DNA from: Paulinella micropora
Lineage: Eukaryota > Cercozoa > Imbricatea > Euglyphida
DNA length: 30,332 nt
Reading direction: 5' to 3'
Assembly: GCA_009731375.1 (NCBI GenBank)
Contig: BJOX01000157.1
Location: 8,463-38,794 of the forward strand
Within the stretch, counting starts at the first letter, position 1. Every line of letters begins with the position of its first letter. Shown here in pieces: positions 9,263-29,950 of the stretch. The notes beneath the pieces are model-generated. The model saw nothing but the letters and a program-made list of their open reading frames with translations, was not told the DNA's origin and ran no database searches. Made by a program: the position numbers and the translations under genes.

Positions 9263-11398
9263 TTGATATCGGGAGGCAGTTCAATGGCAGAGTAAAGGCA
9301 AGCATTATGAGCAAAATCGGGCACTACCTCAAGCAATTTTGCAGCAGGCAATATGGGTGATGGTTGTGTTGACGCTACAGTTACGCTAACTGGAGGAGCA
9401 ACTGGTTGCTTCTGGGGTCTGACTCTCTTCTGTCCCGCGGGTATGAGATTATCGCCTGATATCTCACCCTGCGTCCATGAACGAAAAGTAGCGGGGTTGG
9501 GCTTATTTGGAGATAATACTGACTGAGTTTGTCCTCCTTCGTCCAACTTGGGCACAACTGGGGTTTCTACGCTGACTTCTGGGGGGTTGATAAGACTGGT
9601 CGTACCGACTGAAATAATCCTATATTTCTCTATCTCACTATCTAACATTCTCTCTGCTTTGCCCTCTCCGAAGTCTATGTAATGCGTAGGTTCCATCTTT
9701 CCTGAGATTGCTTTCAAAGCTCCCCCTGGACGAATGGCACGTCCCTTTCTGATATGTGTGCGCCACTGCTCTCCGTATTGAGTCTGAGCCCATTTTTCTC
9801 CAAATTCTGGGGCAGGAACTGCTACTTCAACTCCCTGTAATGGGTCCAGTCGGTTCGACAGTCTTGCCTTCCTATTCTTTGCTTTGGGAAAGGCTATCGA
9901 ACTGACTGGCGGTGTACTGACACTCTCTTTTTCTGGTTGTGGGTTTCCTCCCGGATCATGGACTTGTGAGGTGACTGGTGGGGACAAATGTTCAGCATCC
10001 GTATCACTATCACTTTCCACTTCCACAACTTCTTTTTCCACAACTACAGAAGACCTAGAAGCACCCGAAATGAGCAAACCCTGTTTCCTAGGATAATTTC
10101 CCACTTCAGATCCCTCTATTTCTACAGCGTCGACGATCCCGCTTTCTTGATTGTTCTCAACAACTCCCCCTGCTGTACGAGACTTTGGGGCTGGTGGATC
10201 CTTATTCCAATTTACCCTCTCTAACTTCTCGTCCTCTAGGGTGTCTATCTTGAGAACTTTAGCAGCTACTCTTTTTCCCATGCGATTCACATCGAAACGA
10301 ACATCTCTCAGATCTCCGTAGATACGTTTGCCTATAGGATCATACACTCTGTAGTATCCTGTGGTTGATTCGTACCCTAGAAATATGACAGGCACACCCT
10401 TGGGCTCTCCCTTACTCTCCACCTTCATGATAGCAGCACAACCAATGGGTTTTAGGTGTGAAATTAGCGGTTTCTTCTTGAAGATGGCCTCAAAAGGGGA
10501 AATACCCTTGAACCTTCCGTGTGCGTTAGGTATCCTATTTTCGATGTAAGTAGAGTTCTTTTCCATGTCTGTCCAAAAACTTATGGGCAAACCCGCGTCA
10601 GGTCTGGCAGCTGTTGCTGGGCCTTCCATGGTTAGATGTGATCTTCTTTCTGTCACTGCATTACTCTTACTGTGGCCCTTAGGGGACGGGTAGAATTCTA
10701 CTCCTGTACGCTTAACCCAGGACTTAAAAACTCCGTATCCCCTATACTCCTGATCTGACTTGACCATTCTAACAGCATTTCCTGTCTGACGTTCAAAGAA
10801 TGCAACTGCCTCAAGAAAATAGTCGAAAAACTCGTTCTTTTGTTTTAGGTAGTAGTCCTTTACGTATCCGCTAGCTACGCACTTAATGGTGTACTTGTAT
10901 TTCCTACCATCATGAGACAATACTAAGTAAAACTTAGTATCCATGACTAAGCATTCTCCTGGGGCCCAATCCCTGTCATGTCTGTTCTTCGAACTGTGAT
11001 CTACTTCTCGCATCTTAGCTAGACTACAGCACTCACACTTTCTCACGGCTTCTCTCCAATCCTTTCCTATGATTGTCCATCCCTGCGCCTTAGCTAGCCT
11101 ATCCATCGCCGCACCGCCTCTATGTAAAGCCATGCGGTGAAGTATAACGAAATGGATGTTCTTGCTCGCATCTGGACGGACAACAGGTAAGAGGTATGAG
11201 AAATGGTATGTGTTGTCGTTTGCTTTCTCTCCAAGTTCAGTGTCACATTCGTACGTGTATGGCACATAGTTACAACCATGGTCACATCCCATCCACAAAC
11301 GCATGCTGACACATTTCCACAAAATGGATAACTTGTGATAGCATTTGGTGCAGTGAATTGTTGTGTGGCACTGTGGTTTATGTGCTTCTTCTTTCGAT
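9263..11398 (-). pseudogene. Copia pol, integrase part (mostly open frame)
   Basis: Integrase inserts the cDNA into host DNA. The HHCC zinc motif is seen as ILHRMALHRGG with KCECC downstream. The catalytic triad is D in VMDTKF (codon 10939-10941), D in KSDQEYRG (10753-10755) and E in VTERRS (10648-10650); the last two are exactly 35 codons apart, as in D,D35E. The frame stays open to about 9157. After the core comes the GKR-type region and a long acidic linker toward RT. N-terminal to the zinc motif is an unusual Cys/His-rich stretch, listed separately. Frame changes separate it from protease (near 11390) and RT (near 9262). Confidence 0.9.
11245..11370 (-). other. Cys/His-rich stretch between protease and integrase
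   Basis: Integrase frame, upstream of HHCC: QCHTTIHCTKCYHK, then WKCVSM, GCDHGCNY and YEC, about 42 residues with eight Cys and four His in metal-site-like pairs. Typical Copia pol has only the HHCC finger here. It looks like an extra zinc-binding module; I do not recognise the family. Confidence 0.55.
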
Positions 11399-12256
11399 CC
11401 TTCAGTTTAGCAAGCTTCTTCCTACTGTCAACCAACTTCCCTGTGTGTGGGTCAAAGATGAGGTTAGGATCTAGTTGCTTTATGCCAGGCTTATCCCAAA
11501 CGTACATGTTATTCTGGGCTCTGCGACCTTGCGCAAGAATTGCTCCCTTATCAACAGGTATGGGTCTGTCTAGCAAAACGATCTGTCCATTCTGATGCAA
11601 TACAGCATTTCCTGAATTATCCCAAGTGGCGGTAGATATCAGGGTGTATGGCAGATCTGGGTTGTATACCGCATTCCTAGCAACTACGTCTATCGCTTCT
11701 CCGACTCCAGCTAACTGCACTGACATCTGACCTTTCAGGGATATAGTTATGATGCTGTTAGCTGTTCTGAACTTGGCCTGTCCTTTCACTAGTTTAGTGA
11801 ACAGGTCTTTGTTGGGTGATATGTTTGTGCTACAAGCACTATCGTCAACTATACTATCTCTAGACAGATTGACCATAGCATGGGCATTGTGCATGATACT
11901 ACCACCTTCATTTTTTTCCTCTTCTTCAGCTCCCGGCTCTTCAATCGGGCTTGGTCTGGGGACAGGACCTAAGATCTCTTGAATGTAAGGGTGCGAAGTA
12001 GTATAAGCGATATAAGGAAAACTTATGGCAAATTGGGTAGCGTCTACATCTTCACTTCTTACACACATGTTTACTACATACTGTTCTATGACTGTGCGTA
12101 AACCTGAATAAAAGACGTTTATTGTTTCATCCCGGTTGTATGCTCCCGCCGATCTGAAGTCGACTGCGAAACTTCCCCGGTGAATGGCATCAAACAGTTC
12201 AGTGAAGTAGCTCTCTATTCTACCCGGTTGATTGTGCGGCGGCGATGCTACCTGGT
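11386..12256 (-). pseudogene. Copia protease part with upstream domain
   Basis: The aspartic protease matures the polyprotein. The active-site motif is VDDSACSTNI (Asp codon 11841-11843), the D-S-G/A variant of Copia, followed by the family pattern IISLKGQM-like strands, ARNAVYNPDLPYTLIS and a glycine-bearing HQNGQIVLLD strand. The same open frame extends upstream to about 12256 with an unassigned ~100-residue segment (GRIESYFTELFDAIHRGSFA ... YSGLRTVIEQYV) and an acidic EEEEK linker. It joins the next frame at an A/G-rich site near 11390 by a frame change. Confidence 0.85.
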
Positions 12257-13710
12257 GTTGGCCATAGGAACACTACCGCTATCCTGTGTACTAGCACTAG
12301 CTGGCTCTGTACTACTCTTTGCACTACTTAATGGGCGTTTAGCAGAGGCAGACTGATCTGTACTACTGTTACTACTAGCTTGACTAGCCGCTAGAGGCCC
12401 TGTTGTGCTACTAGAGCTACTACTTGCCGCCTGTGCTGGGAGCAACGATGGCAATGCTTTAACATCAAGGTAGGACCTATAGCTACTCTTTCCCCTACGT
12501 CTGATAACAGTTTGTTATCTGAATCTACCCTGTCTTTACTACCTGGGGTATCTGGGGTTTCTGTAGCTATTCTTCTTTCGTATCCTATCTGCTTGAGTTC
12601 CGCTTTAGTTAAATAATTTGAAGGGGACATCCACTTATTCGGGAATCGACCATACTGACTGCTGTCTGGGTTTGTCCAATCTCCCGGAGTATGTTCAAAG
12701 GATTCCTCTTCTTCATCTTCTCTTTCTGATCGGTCAGTTCTTGCTGTCTCATTTACTCCTTCGTTTACGCTCTCACTCTGACTAGCTTCTGTTGGTGCTG
12801 GGCTAACTGGCTGAGCACTATCCATCCTGACTACATGAGGTGATCTAGGCCTATCACTGTTCACGCATAAGGCCATAGTTCCTATCTTGAGTTCATCTGG
12901 TGGAATATTGCTAGAGATCGTTGCTAGGTGTGTTGGGGGCAAAGGACATCCATCCCTATCTCTTGGTATCCCTTTGTAAACACGATCGTATAGAACGGGT
13001 CTCTAATCTCTGCTAGATCGGCTATCATGAGAGCTTTCGCTTCTTCTATCATTTCAGGGCTTTTGTCCGAGTCTGGTCTGAGTTTCGGCTTGTGAAACAC
13101 ACAGTTTTTGTACTTAATCAGCCTCCAGGCTGCGCTTGCTCCCGGTCCTCCTTTCCTACAAAGGCCTAAGGTCCACTTACATCGCTTGCCTGTCTCTCTG
13201 ACTATGCCCTCGCATCTCTTGTTATCAGGGATCAAAAACTCCTCTGGTGTCTCAATCTTTCTTGATCTCCAAACCTTAGCATAATTAAGATTAACTGGCT
13301 CTAAGGGGACAGTGTCAATGGGAACAACACCAAAAAGCTCTGTCAAAACTAACGAGAGATCGCGCCCTAAATGTCTACTCTGTGCTTCTAGTAATGCGTA
13401 TTTCAGCAAAAAGTCGCTAGTGAAGTATGGGACGTGAAGATGCTAGGGTCAATCCCTCTAAACTCCTGTGGGGGTCTAGTTAGGGGTTTAACTTGCTGAT
13501 GAGTACGTGGGATGGGAATGGGGATAGGGTTGGTCTGAGGCCTACTCTTACTCTCCCTCTTCTTCACTTCCACGTTCATGTGTATCCACTGTATGAGTTG
13601 TAGTGAGTCCTCAGTCTCGTCATTGTCGTCATCTTTCTGACTACCCTGATCTGACTGTTCTGGTGACTCTACTTCTTCATCCTCTAGTGAAGCTACTGAC
13701 TCTTTCGTCT
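12257..13710 (-). pseudogene. unusual ~480-codon segment between gag knuckle and protease
   Basis: Successive open stretches in different frames (changes near 13710, 13435, 12950 and 12455) read as one former protein: an acidic Ser-rich part, a globular part (LLKYALLEAQSRHLGRDLSL), a small Cys/His module (13092-13214), another acidic Ser/Thr part and an Ala/Ser-rich linker. Copia elements normally run from the gag knuckle almost directly into protease, so this extra length is noteworthy. The function is unknown; it may be an enlarged Gag tail or captured host sequence. Confidence 0.6.
13092..13214 (-). other. C-x(n)-C...C-x2-H mini zinc-binding module
   Basis: Residues RCEGIVRETGKRCKW, LCRKGGPG and NCVFHKPK. 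The pattern of a glycine-spaced Cys pair with basic residues, ending in C-x2-H, resembles small DUF5763-like modules (RC.G.T..G..C ... C..H). Assignment is by eye only. Confidence 0.4.
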
Positions 13711-14309
13711 TGTGATGATTCGTTCTCTTCCTCTTCCTGCTCCTCACCTACACAAATGAACTTACCTTTCCTAGGCCCTTTTCTCTTGTTCATTGTGCTG
13801 CCTTTCCTTAGCTTGTGTTTAGAGCTAGACTTGTCAGAAGAGCTATCCTTTTGAGTGGGTTTACTATTTGACTTAGCTTAGTTGTCTTTCCCTGTCTTGC
13901 TGATATGCTTTTAGTGAAAGAACAATCACTACCTGTGTGTCTGACGCCTCGCTTTCCCTCTCTGCAATCTGTTCGTACACACCTCGACGTACATGCATAA
14001 CACATATGCCCAGCTTGCTTGCAGCAGTAGCATTTTAGTTCAGAATCCTTCGTCGTCGACACTGTACTGAACACTACCTCCTTTCCTTTTTGCGGTGTTA
14101 TTACTTCCCTGTACAGTTTTTCGTTGTTGTACTCTTGTGTGACCTGCACTATCTTTAGAGTTAGATGTTTCCAGTCCCATCTTTGATCCATGTGCTGCCA
14201 TGTACTGTAAAGAGTTGACAGAGGGTCTAGGTGTTGTAGGAGTCTAAATAGCTTCTTACATTTCTTGTAGTCTGACTCTGCTCGTCGGAGAGCCATCGAG
14301 TCGGTGGCG
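13711..14309 (-). pseudogene. Copia gag, C-terminal half with CCHC knuckle
   Basis: Gag packages element RNA. The nucleic-acid-binding knuckle CYCCKQAGHMCYAC (13991-14032) fits C-x2-C-x4-H-x4-C exactly, and a second Cys/His group follows (CVRTDCREGKRGVRHTGSDC). Upstream is a helical Gag segment (ESDYKKCKKLFRLLQHLDP). A KRKGPRKGKFICVGEE tail leads into the extra segment. Confidence 0.85.
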
Positions 14310-14520
14310 TTGGGGAGAGTTTTTAAATATACATGTTAATGTATATGCATGTGTAACACATCTGTACTCTATTTTGTCAGAGGATGATGTCACTGCGCTC
14401 ATCAACCAACCAGTGGTACCTCACACATCACCTTGGCACGCGTCAATTATGATGATTAATATGACTATTTTTAACCAAATTTTCATGGAATAACGGTCAG
14501 ATTTGTGCTGATTCGTCTTT

Positions 14521-14573
<53 letters not shown>

Positions 14574-14590
14574 GATCCATCGATCCATCC

Positions 14591-14623
<33 letters not shown>

Positions 14624-14788
14624 ATCTATCTGCTTGTCTGTCTATCTATCTAATCGTCTATGTGGGCTGCGCAATATCTTCACACAGCTCCGTCACTATC
14701 ACAACCACCATCGAATTAACTTGAAGAACCAAAAAATCGAAACATGAATCATTGGTATCGAATGCAATGCCTTGTTTGTTTGCGCCCA

Positions 14789-14819
<31 letters not shown>

Positions 14820-14830
14820 TNNNNNNNNNN
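14310..14830. other. foreign insertion splitting gag: (ATCT)n, C30 and a 10-N gap
   Basis: Gag homology stops at the gap (14821-14830) and resumes at about 14309. Between them lie AT-rich DNA, (ATCT)n at about 14520-14655, and 30 C at 14790-14819 beside the gap. The repeat matches the (GATA)n family common to the right, so this is either a later insertion or an assembly mis-join. Confidence 0.6.
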
Positions 14831-15766
14831 TTTCTACCTTACTCATCGAACTAGGACCCTGCATAGCGTCTAGCTTGTCTAATCGACCTGCCTTAGCTAT
14901 GTCGTCTAATCCTTTGTACTTGTCTACTATAGCTTTCCAGAATTTTGCTGGTTCACCTTCTGCTTCAGGCAACAATGCCATAGCATCCGGATTCAGCTGA
15001 CATGAGGAAATGAGTTAAGCGAGCAACTCATCTTTCAGCTCCTTCTTCTCCTCGTGTGATCTTGCTTTTCTTCATCCTCTATCTCTCTCTGTGTGACTGA
15101 CTGTGACGTTGGTCTGTCTGACGGTGATTTAGAGGAAGGTGTTAGCTGTGTAGACTCACTCTTGACAGTGCTGGGAAAGACTATGACTCTTCCCTCTAAG
15201 CAAGGAATTAACAATGGGTTAACTAATCTTAGAACAGCTATCAAGGTAGTCTCATACGTCTTAAAGTCTTTTATATTCCTTGAGAGGGGAGGAATTTTTA
15301 GATCTAGTTTCACTTTCGGGAGGTATGTGAGGCCATTTCTTACCTTAGTGCTTACCCAAGCTACTTGATCAAAGACATGTTGAGCGTACGTCGGCAAAAG
15401 GAGAGCAAAGCCTCTTGTCCCGACGACTGGAACTGTTGGTTTTTGGGGTTTCTCGCCACAGCTGGGGGGTCCTTCAGATCAGCCCACTGGGGAAAAAGTC
15501 CAACGTCGGCGGCTGACGCCAAACGAATGAATGAGCTCTTTGCTAGTGGGACCGAACGTAAACGGGCCACTGCTAGAATGCTCACCCAAAACTGGATCAA
15601 AGCCAGGAATGTTGTGCAGAGAAAGGTTGCCGGGAACCGTCGTTACCGGCAGAACTGGGAGCTGGACGTCTGGTTTCCTTCGCCACTGTCCACGGAACGT
15701 TCCTCGGGGAACTCTTGACGCCTTGCTGGGCTGGCTGGCTGAGCTCGAACGGCCTCTAACCACCAC
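14831..15766 (-). pseudogene. Copia gag, N-terminal half (broken)
   Basis: Recognisable Gag text: VKLDLKIPPLSRNIKDFKTY and TTLIAVLRLVNPLLIP (15035-15397), then LNPDAMALLPEAEGEPAKFW and AGRLDKLDAMQGPSSMSKVE running into the gap. This follows the Copia UBN2-type Gag layout (divide, W..L...Y.G, L..l..m). A frame change near 15057 and an in-frame TAA near 15013 interrupt it. The N-terminal part, in two frames at 15361-15766, is weakly supported and the start codon is unclear. Confidence 0.75.
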
Positions 15767-15913
15767 CCACTGCGCTGAGACTCAGCTCAACTCGCACAGG
15801 GCCACTCCAGTTACCTATCAACCACACACAGTAGACAGAAATTAGTTCTGCTCTGACACCAAACACGAACAAGGCAACGTCCCTCTGGGTGTAGGTGCCA
15901 GCTTTCTTCGGTT

Positions 15914-15952
15914 CTTGGAGACACTCTCCAAGGGATCCAGCGCAACTGCGCT
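15914..15952 (-). other. two tight hairpins in the element's RNA leader
   Basis: CTTGGAGA-CAC-TCTCCAAG (15914-15932, perfect 8-bp stem) and AGCGCA-AC-TGCGCT (15939-15952, perfect 6-bp stem) lie just downstream of the primer-binding site, where retroelement packaging or dimerisation stems usually sit. The function is inferred from position. Confidence 0.5.
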
Positions 15953-15956
15953 TCAA

Positions 15957-15968
15957 GGCTTCATAACC
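15957..15968 (-). promoter_or_regulatory. primer-binding site of copia half-tRNA type
   Basis: Minus-strand GGTTATGAAGCC directly follows the 5' LTR. GGTTATGA is complementary to the anticodon arm of initiator tRNA-Met (CAT anticodon loop), the internal priming mode known for Drosophila copia, and not to a tRNA 3' end. Confidence 0.7.
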
Positions 15969-16220
15969 TATTGACTTACGATATACCGAAGAATGACTTT
16001 AATGATTATACTTTACCCAACAGTAACGGATGACTAAAACGATTGGTAGGTATTAATAACAGAACAATAACTGGACCCACTTAATGGGGGCAGATATGTT
16101 CACTCGGTCCATTAAGATGGATTGACATTAGTTATTGTGATAGTGGATCTACTACTTGAACCGCATAACCCGGTTAAATACATGGATATATTAGTTACCA
16201 AATCTCATGATAGTCTAACA
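15969..16220 (-). repeat. 5' LTR of the Copia element (252 bp)
   Basis: Minus-strand TGTTAGACTATCATG ... CAATA. It differs from the 3' LTR by about a dozen substitutions and several small indels. Confidence 0.9.
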
Positions 16221-16225
16221 CATAA
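16221..16225. repeat. target-site duplication, right (CATAA)
   Basis: Matches 5605-5609. Confidence 0.7.
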
Positions 16226-16660
16226 TGTCTTTGCGACTGCCAGATCAGGGAAAATAAATTTGTGCTCGCTGATGTCTTTGCCACCGCAGGACAGATCAGA
16301 AAAGATATCAGCCTTTAGCTGTGGACTCCAAACTTTACGTATCATAGTAATACTATCACCAACGATAGCTCAATGGAAGAGTAAGTTGGTAATATAACCA
16401 AACACAATGAGAGTCATGAGTCCTCAGTCTTGAAAGAAGGTGATGCCATGATGATGTCTCGTTATATTAGCTCAGTGACGCAAAAACAAAAGGCGCCGAA
16501 AGACCAGAACAAAATTGATATTTCAGGCAGTGTCCGGCCAGACGAAATCTATAAATAAGTTTTTATTAATACCGGATAATTCGGGATGTGATGTCCACAT
16601 TTGTGTAAAATTAAATTTAATAAAACCATAGTGTTTATGTAAAATTCAATTAAGTGCCAT
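16226..16660. other. intergenic DNA, no gene seen
   Basis: AT-rich sequence between the retrotransposon and the downstream end of the minus-strand gene. A minus-strand AATAAA at 16562-16567 could be a distal polyadenylation signal of that gene. Confidence 0.4.
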
Positions 16661-16683
16661 AAACTGCAAAGGGGCCCCCTACG

Positions 16684-16727
16684 CCGAACCCGCCTCGCCG
16701 CGCGACAGCGCGGCGAGGTGGGGTCGG
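16684..16727. other. GC-rich 20-bp-arm hairpin with GACA loop
   Basis: Arms CCGAACCCGCCTCGCCGCGC (16684-16703) and GCGCGGCGAGGTGGGGTCGG (16708-16727) pair at 18 of 20 positions around a 4-nt loop. The downstream GGGGTTGGCGTTGGGGCCC can pair instead with ACGCCGAACCC and GGGGCCCC on the left, giving a competing fold. It stands out from the AT-rich surroundings. Confidence 0.7.
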
Positions 16728-16934
16728 CAGCGCGGGGTTGGCGTTGGGGCCCTCCCCCACTGCTTCAGGTATATATGCACTGCGGGCCAAACACCTCTCT
16801 AACTACATCTATTACACCTCGGCTCTGCCGGACCCGAAATCTTCATCCAAATCAAATTCCATCCAAAAGAATCCAAACGCTATTTAAAATTGAAAATGTA
16901 CAATTTTTACTTGAATGTTCTTAGCAGTATCGTT

Positions 16935-16940
16935 TTTAAT
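16935..16940 (-). terminator. candidate polyadenylation signal ATTAAA
   Basis: Minus-strand ATTAAA about 165 nt after the stop codon at 17105. A weak single-motif call. Confidence 0.3.
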
Positions 16941-17058
16941 TCATTCATTTGTTTTCCTGTTATTAGAGAAACTGCAACCCATTGTGATGAGTGGAAAGAA
17001 TAACATTGATAATAATGTACAATGAACAAAATAAGTATTCAACTACAGGCATCTCTCA

Positions 17059-17060
<2 letters not shown>

Positions 17061-17095
<35 letters not shown>
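17061..17095. repeat. (CT)n in the 3' untranslated region
   Basis: Pure CT run ten bases past the stop codon of the minus-strand gene. Confidence 0.85.
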
Positions 17096-17098
<3 letters not shown>

Positions 17099-17104
17099 CA
17101 TATC

Positions 17105-27644
<10,540 letters not shown>

Positions 27645-28064
27645 CTAGGTAGGTAGATAGATAAGGTAGGTAGCAGGTAGGCAGAGCCAAGTTAAGGATC
27701 CTCGGCCAGCAGATCTAGGTAGGTAGATAGATAAGGTAGGTAGCAGGTAGGCAGAGCCAAGTCAAGGATCCGCGGCCAGCAGATCTAGGTAGGTAGATAG
27801 ATAAGGTAGGTAGCAGGTAGGCAGAGCCAAGTCAAGGATCCTCGGCCAGCAGATCTAGGTAGGTAGATAGATAAGGTAGGTAGCAGGTAGGCAGAGCCAA
27901 GTCAAGGATCCTCGGCCAGCAGATATAGGTAGGTAGATAGATAAGGTAGGTAGCAGGTAGGCAGAGCCAAGTCAAGGATGCTCGGCCAGCAGATCTAGGT
28001 AGGTAGATAGATAAGGTAGGTAGCAGGTAGGCAGAGCCAAGTCAAGGATTCTCGGCCAGCAGAT
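27645..28064 (-). repeat. 70-bp minisatellite made of exon-1 edge copies (six extra units)
   Basis: Exact 70-bp period. Each unit carries an intron 3' end (CTACCTAG) plus the first 30 nt of exon 1 (ICWPRILDLA), at 27685-27714, 27755-27784, 27825-27854, 27895-27924, 27965-27994 and 28035-28064. The 27895 unit has lost the AG. None has a donor. A more decayed eighth copy lies at 28279-28306. Confidence 0.9.
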
Positions 28065-28089
28065 CTAGGTAGGTAGATAGATAGGGAGG

Positions 28090-28139
<50 letters not shown>

Positions 28140-28313
28140 TTATCTATCTATCCGTCCGTCCGTCCGTCAGTCCGCCATCCGTCCATCCAGCCATCCATCC
28201 ATCCATCCATCCATGCATCCATCCATCCATCCATCCTAGCAGGTAGGCAGATGGGTAGATATATAGATGAATAGATAGCAAAGGCACGGATCCTGAGCCA
28301 GCGCATCTATAAG

Positions 28314-28400
<87 letters not shown>

Positions 28401-28425
28401 GTAGGTAGGTAGGTAGGTAGGTAGG

Positions 28426-28473
<48 letters not shown>

Positions 28474-28615
28474 GATAGAGATAGAGATAGAGATAGAGAT
28501 AGAGATAGAGATAGAGATAGAGATAGAGTAGAGTAGAGATAGAGTAGAGATAGAGATAGAGATAGAGATAGAGATAGATAGATAGATATATAGATAGGTA
28601 GACAGACAGACAGAC

Positions 28616-28690
<75 letters not shown>

Positions 28691-28726
28691 GAGATAGAGA
28701 GATAGATAGATAGATAGATAGATGAG
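28090..28726. repeat. (CTAT)n, (CCAT)n, (GATA)n and (GAGATA)n arrays
   Basis: Simple repeats interrupted only by about 75 bp at 28236-28310 that hold the decayed exon-1 edge copy. Confidence 0.93.
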
Positions 28727-28917
28727 ATATCGACTAATGTCAGAAAAAAGGAGCTTCTGATTTCGTCAACCAAGGAAGTCTGTGGGTAAAGTATTAACCC
28801 GATGCCCAGCTAAGCCGTGATGTTTGCACGGAAGGGACTGATACAGGCGATACCAAAGCTCCCTAGTACCAGGCGGGGCCAGGGCTCGTTCCATAAGCGC
28901 CCCTTGCAGAACGAGCT
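28727..28917 (-). repeat. repeat C, copy 1 (ends at gap)
   Basis: Nearly identical over about 190 bp to 29467-29660, with three small differences. Bounded on the left by (GATA)n and on the right by the N gap. Confidence 0.85.
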
Positions 28918-29392
28918 NNNNNNNNNNNNNNNNNNNNNNNNNNNNNNNNNNNNNNNNNNNNNNNNNNNNNNNNNNNNNNNNNNNNNNNNNNNNNNNNNNN
29001 NNNNNNNNNNNNNNNNNNNNNNNNNNNNNNNNNNNNNNNNNNNNNNNNNNNNNNNNNNNNNNNNNNNNNNNNNNNNNNNNNNNNNNNNNNNNNNNNNNNN
29101 NNNNNNNNNNNNNNNNNNNNNNNNNNNNNNNNNNNNNNNNNNNNNNNNNNNNNNNNNNNNNNNNNNNNNNNNNNNNNNNNNNNNNNNNNNNNNNNNNNNN
29201 NNNNNNNNNNNNNNNNNNNNNNNNNNNNNNNNNNNNNNNNNNNNNNNNNNNNNNNNNNNNNNNNNNNNNNNNNNNNNNNNNNNNNNNNNNNNNNNNNNNN
29301 NNNNNNNNNNNNNNNNNNNNNNNNNNNNNNNNNNNNNNNNNNNNNNNNNNNNNNNNNNNNNNNNNNNNNNNNNNNNNNNNNNNNNNNNNNNN
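28918..29392. other. 475-N assembly gap
   Basis: Lies between two near-identical repeat C copies, so its true content and size are uncertain. Confidence 0.95.
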
Positions 29393-29397
29393 GATAA

Positions 29398-29466
<69 letters not shown>
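29393..29466. repeat. (GATA)n
   Basis: Pure GATA apart from the first units. Confidence 0.95.
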
Positions 29467-29467
<1 letters not shown>

Positions 29468-29660
29468 GAAATACCGACTAATGTCAGAAAAAAGGAGCTT
29501 CTGATTTCGTCAACCAGGAAGTCTGTGGGTAAAGTATTAACCCGATGCCCAGCTAAGCCGTGATGTTTGCACGGAAGGGACTGATACAGGCAATACCAAA
29601 GCTCCCTAGTACCAGGCGGGGCCAGGGCTCGTTCCATAAAGCGCCCCTTGCAGAACGAGC
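29467..29660 (-). repeat. repeat C, copy 2, containing an exon-like segment
   Basis: On the minus strand 29475-29522 is bounded by ACCCACAG and G|GTATTT and reads [15 protein letters not shown], 48 nt in phase 1-1. Copy 1 has a one-base insertion in it, and copy 3 (30174-30332, inverted) has lost the donor. It may be an upstream exon of the kinase-HD gene; not assigned. Confidence 0.5.
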
Positions 29661-29866
29661 TCCCACCTCCATTACAGAGGGCCCAGTAAGCAGATGGAGT
29701 TTCGAGACTGTCGACAGTCTAGTATAAACCGACAGAGCACTGTGGGTTTTATTCCGGGCTCAACAAGCGAGAAAGGGCACCCTGAGGGAACAGGATTGTG
29801 CTTCCCGTCGCTATTTCGGCATATGACTTATCGGCGTATGGCTAGGCACACATAAGGCACCCCACC

Positions 29867-29868
<2 letters not shown>
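29661..29868. other. unique DNA with a 16-bp perfect palindrome, no gene assigned
   Basis: AGACTGTCGACAGTCT at 29705-29720 is perfectly self-complementary. No domain recognised. Confidence 0.6.

Positions 29869-29950
<82 letters not shown>

Larger units (their letters stand above)
5605..16225 (-). mobile_element. decayed Copia (Ty1/copia) LTR retrotransposon with 5-bp target duplication
   Basis: Minus-strand element in the order LTR (15969-16220), primer-binding site, gag, protease, integrase, RT, RNase H, polypurine tract, LTR (5859-6106), then a second left LTR (5610-5849). The integrase-before-RT order defines the Copia superfamily. CATAA occurs at 5605-5609 and 16221-16225, immediately outside the outermost LTR edges, the expected 5-bp target duplication. 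LTR copies differ by several percent plus small indels, and the coding region is broken many times, so the insertion is old and non-autonomous. Total length 10.6 kb is long for Copia, partly from an insertion within gag and a 1.5-kb non-coding 3' region. Confidence 0.93.

Noticed and set aside
15848-15863. Minus-strand TTTGGTGTCAGAGCAG, resembling the plant-type TGGTATCAGAGC primer-binding site
   Set aside because: It lies 106 bp inside the element, and the LTR copies on the left do not extend to it. The site adjacent to the LTR (GGTTATGAAGCC) and the target duplication fit better; kept as an alternative.
16364-16402. ATAGCTCAATGGAAGAG, like a tRNA D-arm and A box
   Set aside because: A possible D-stem and a weak anticodon-like stem are present, but there is no acceptor stem pairing and no T-loop (GTTCRA); at best a tRNA-like fragment.
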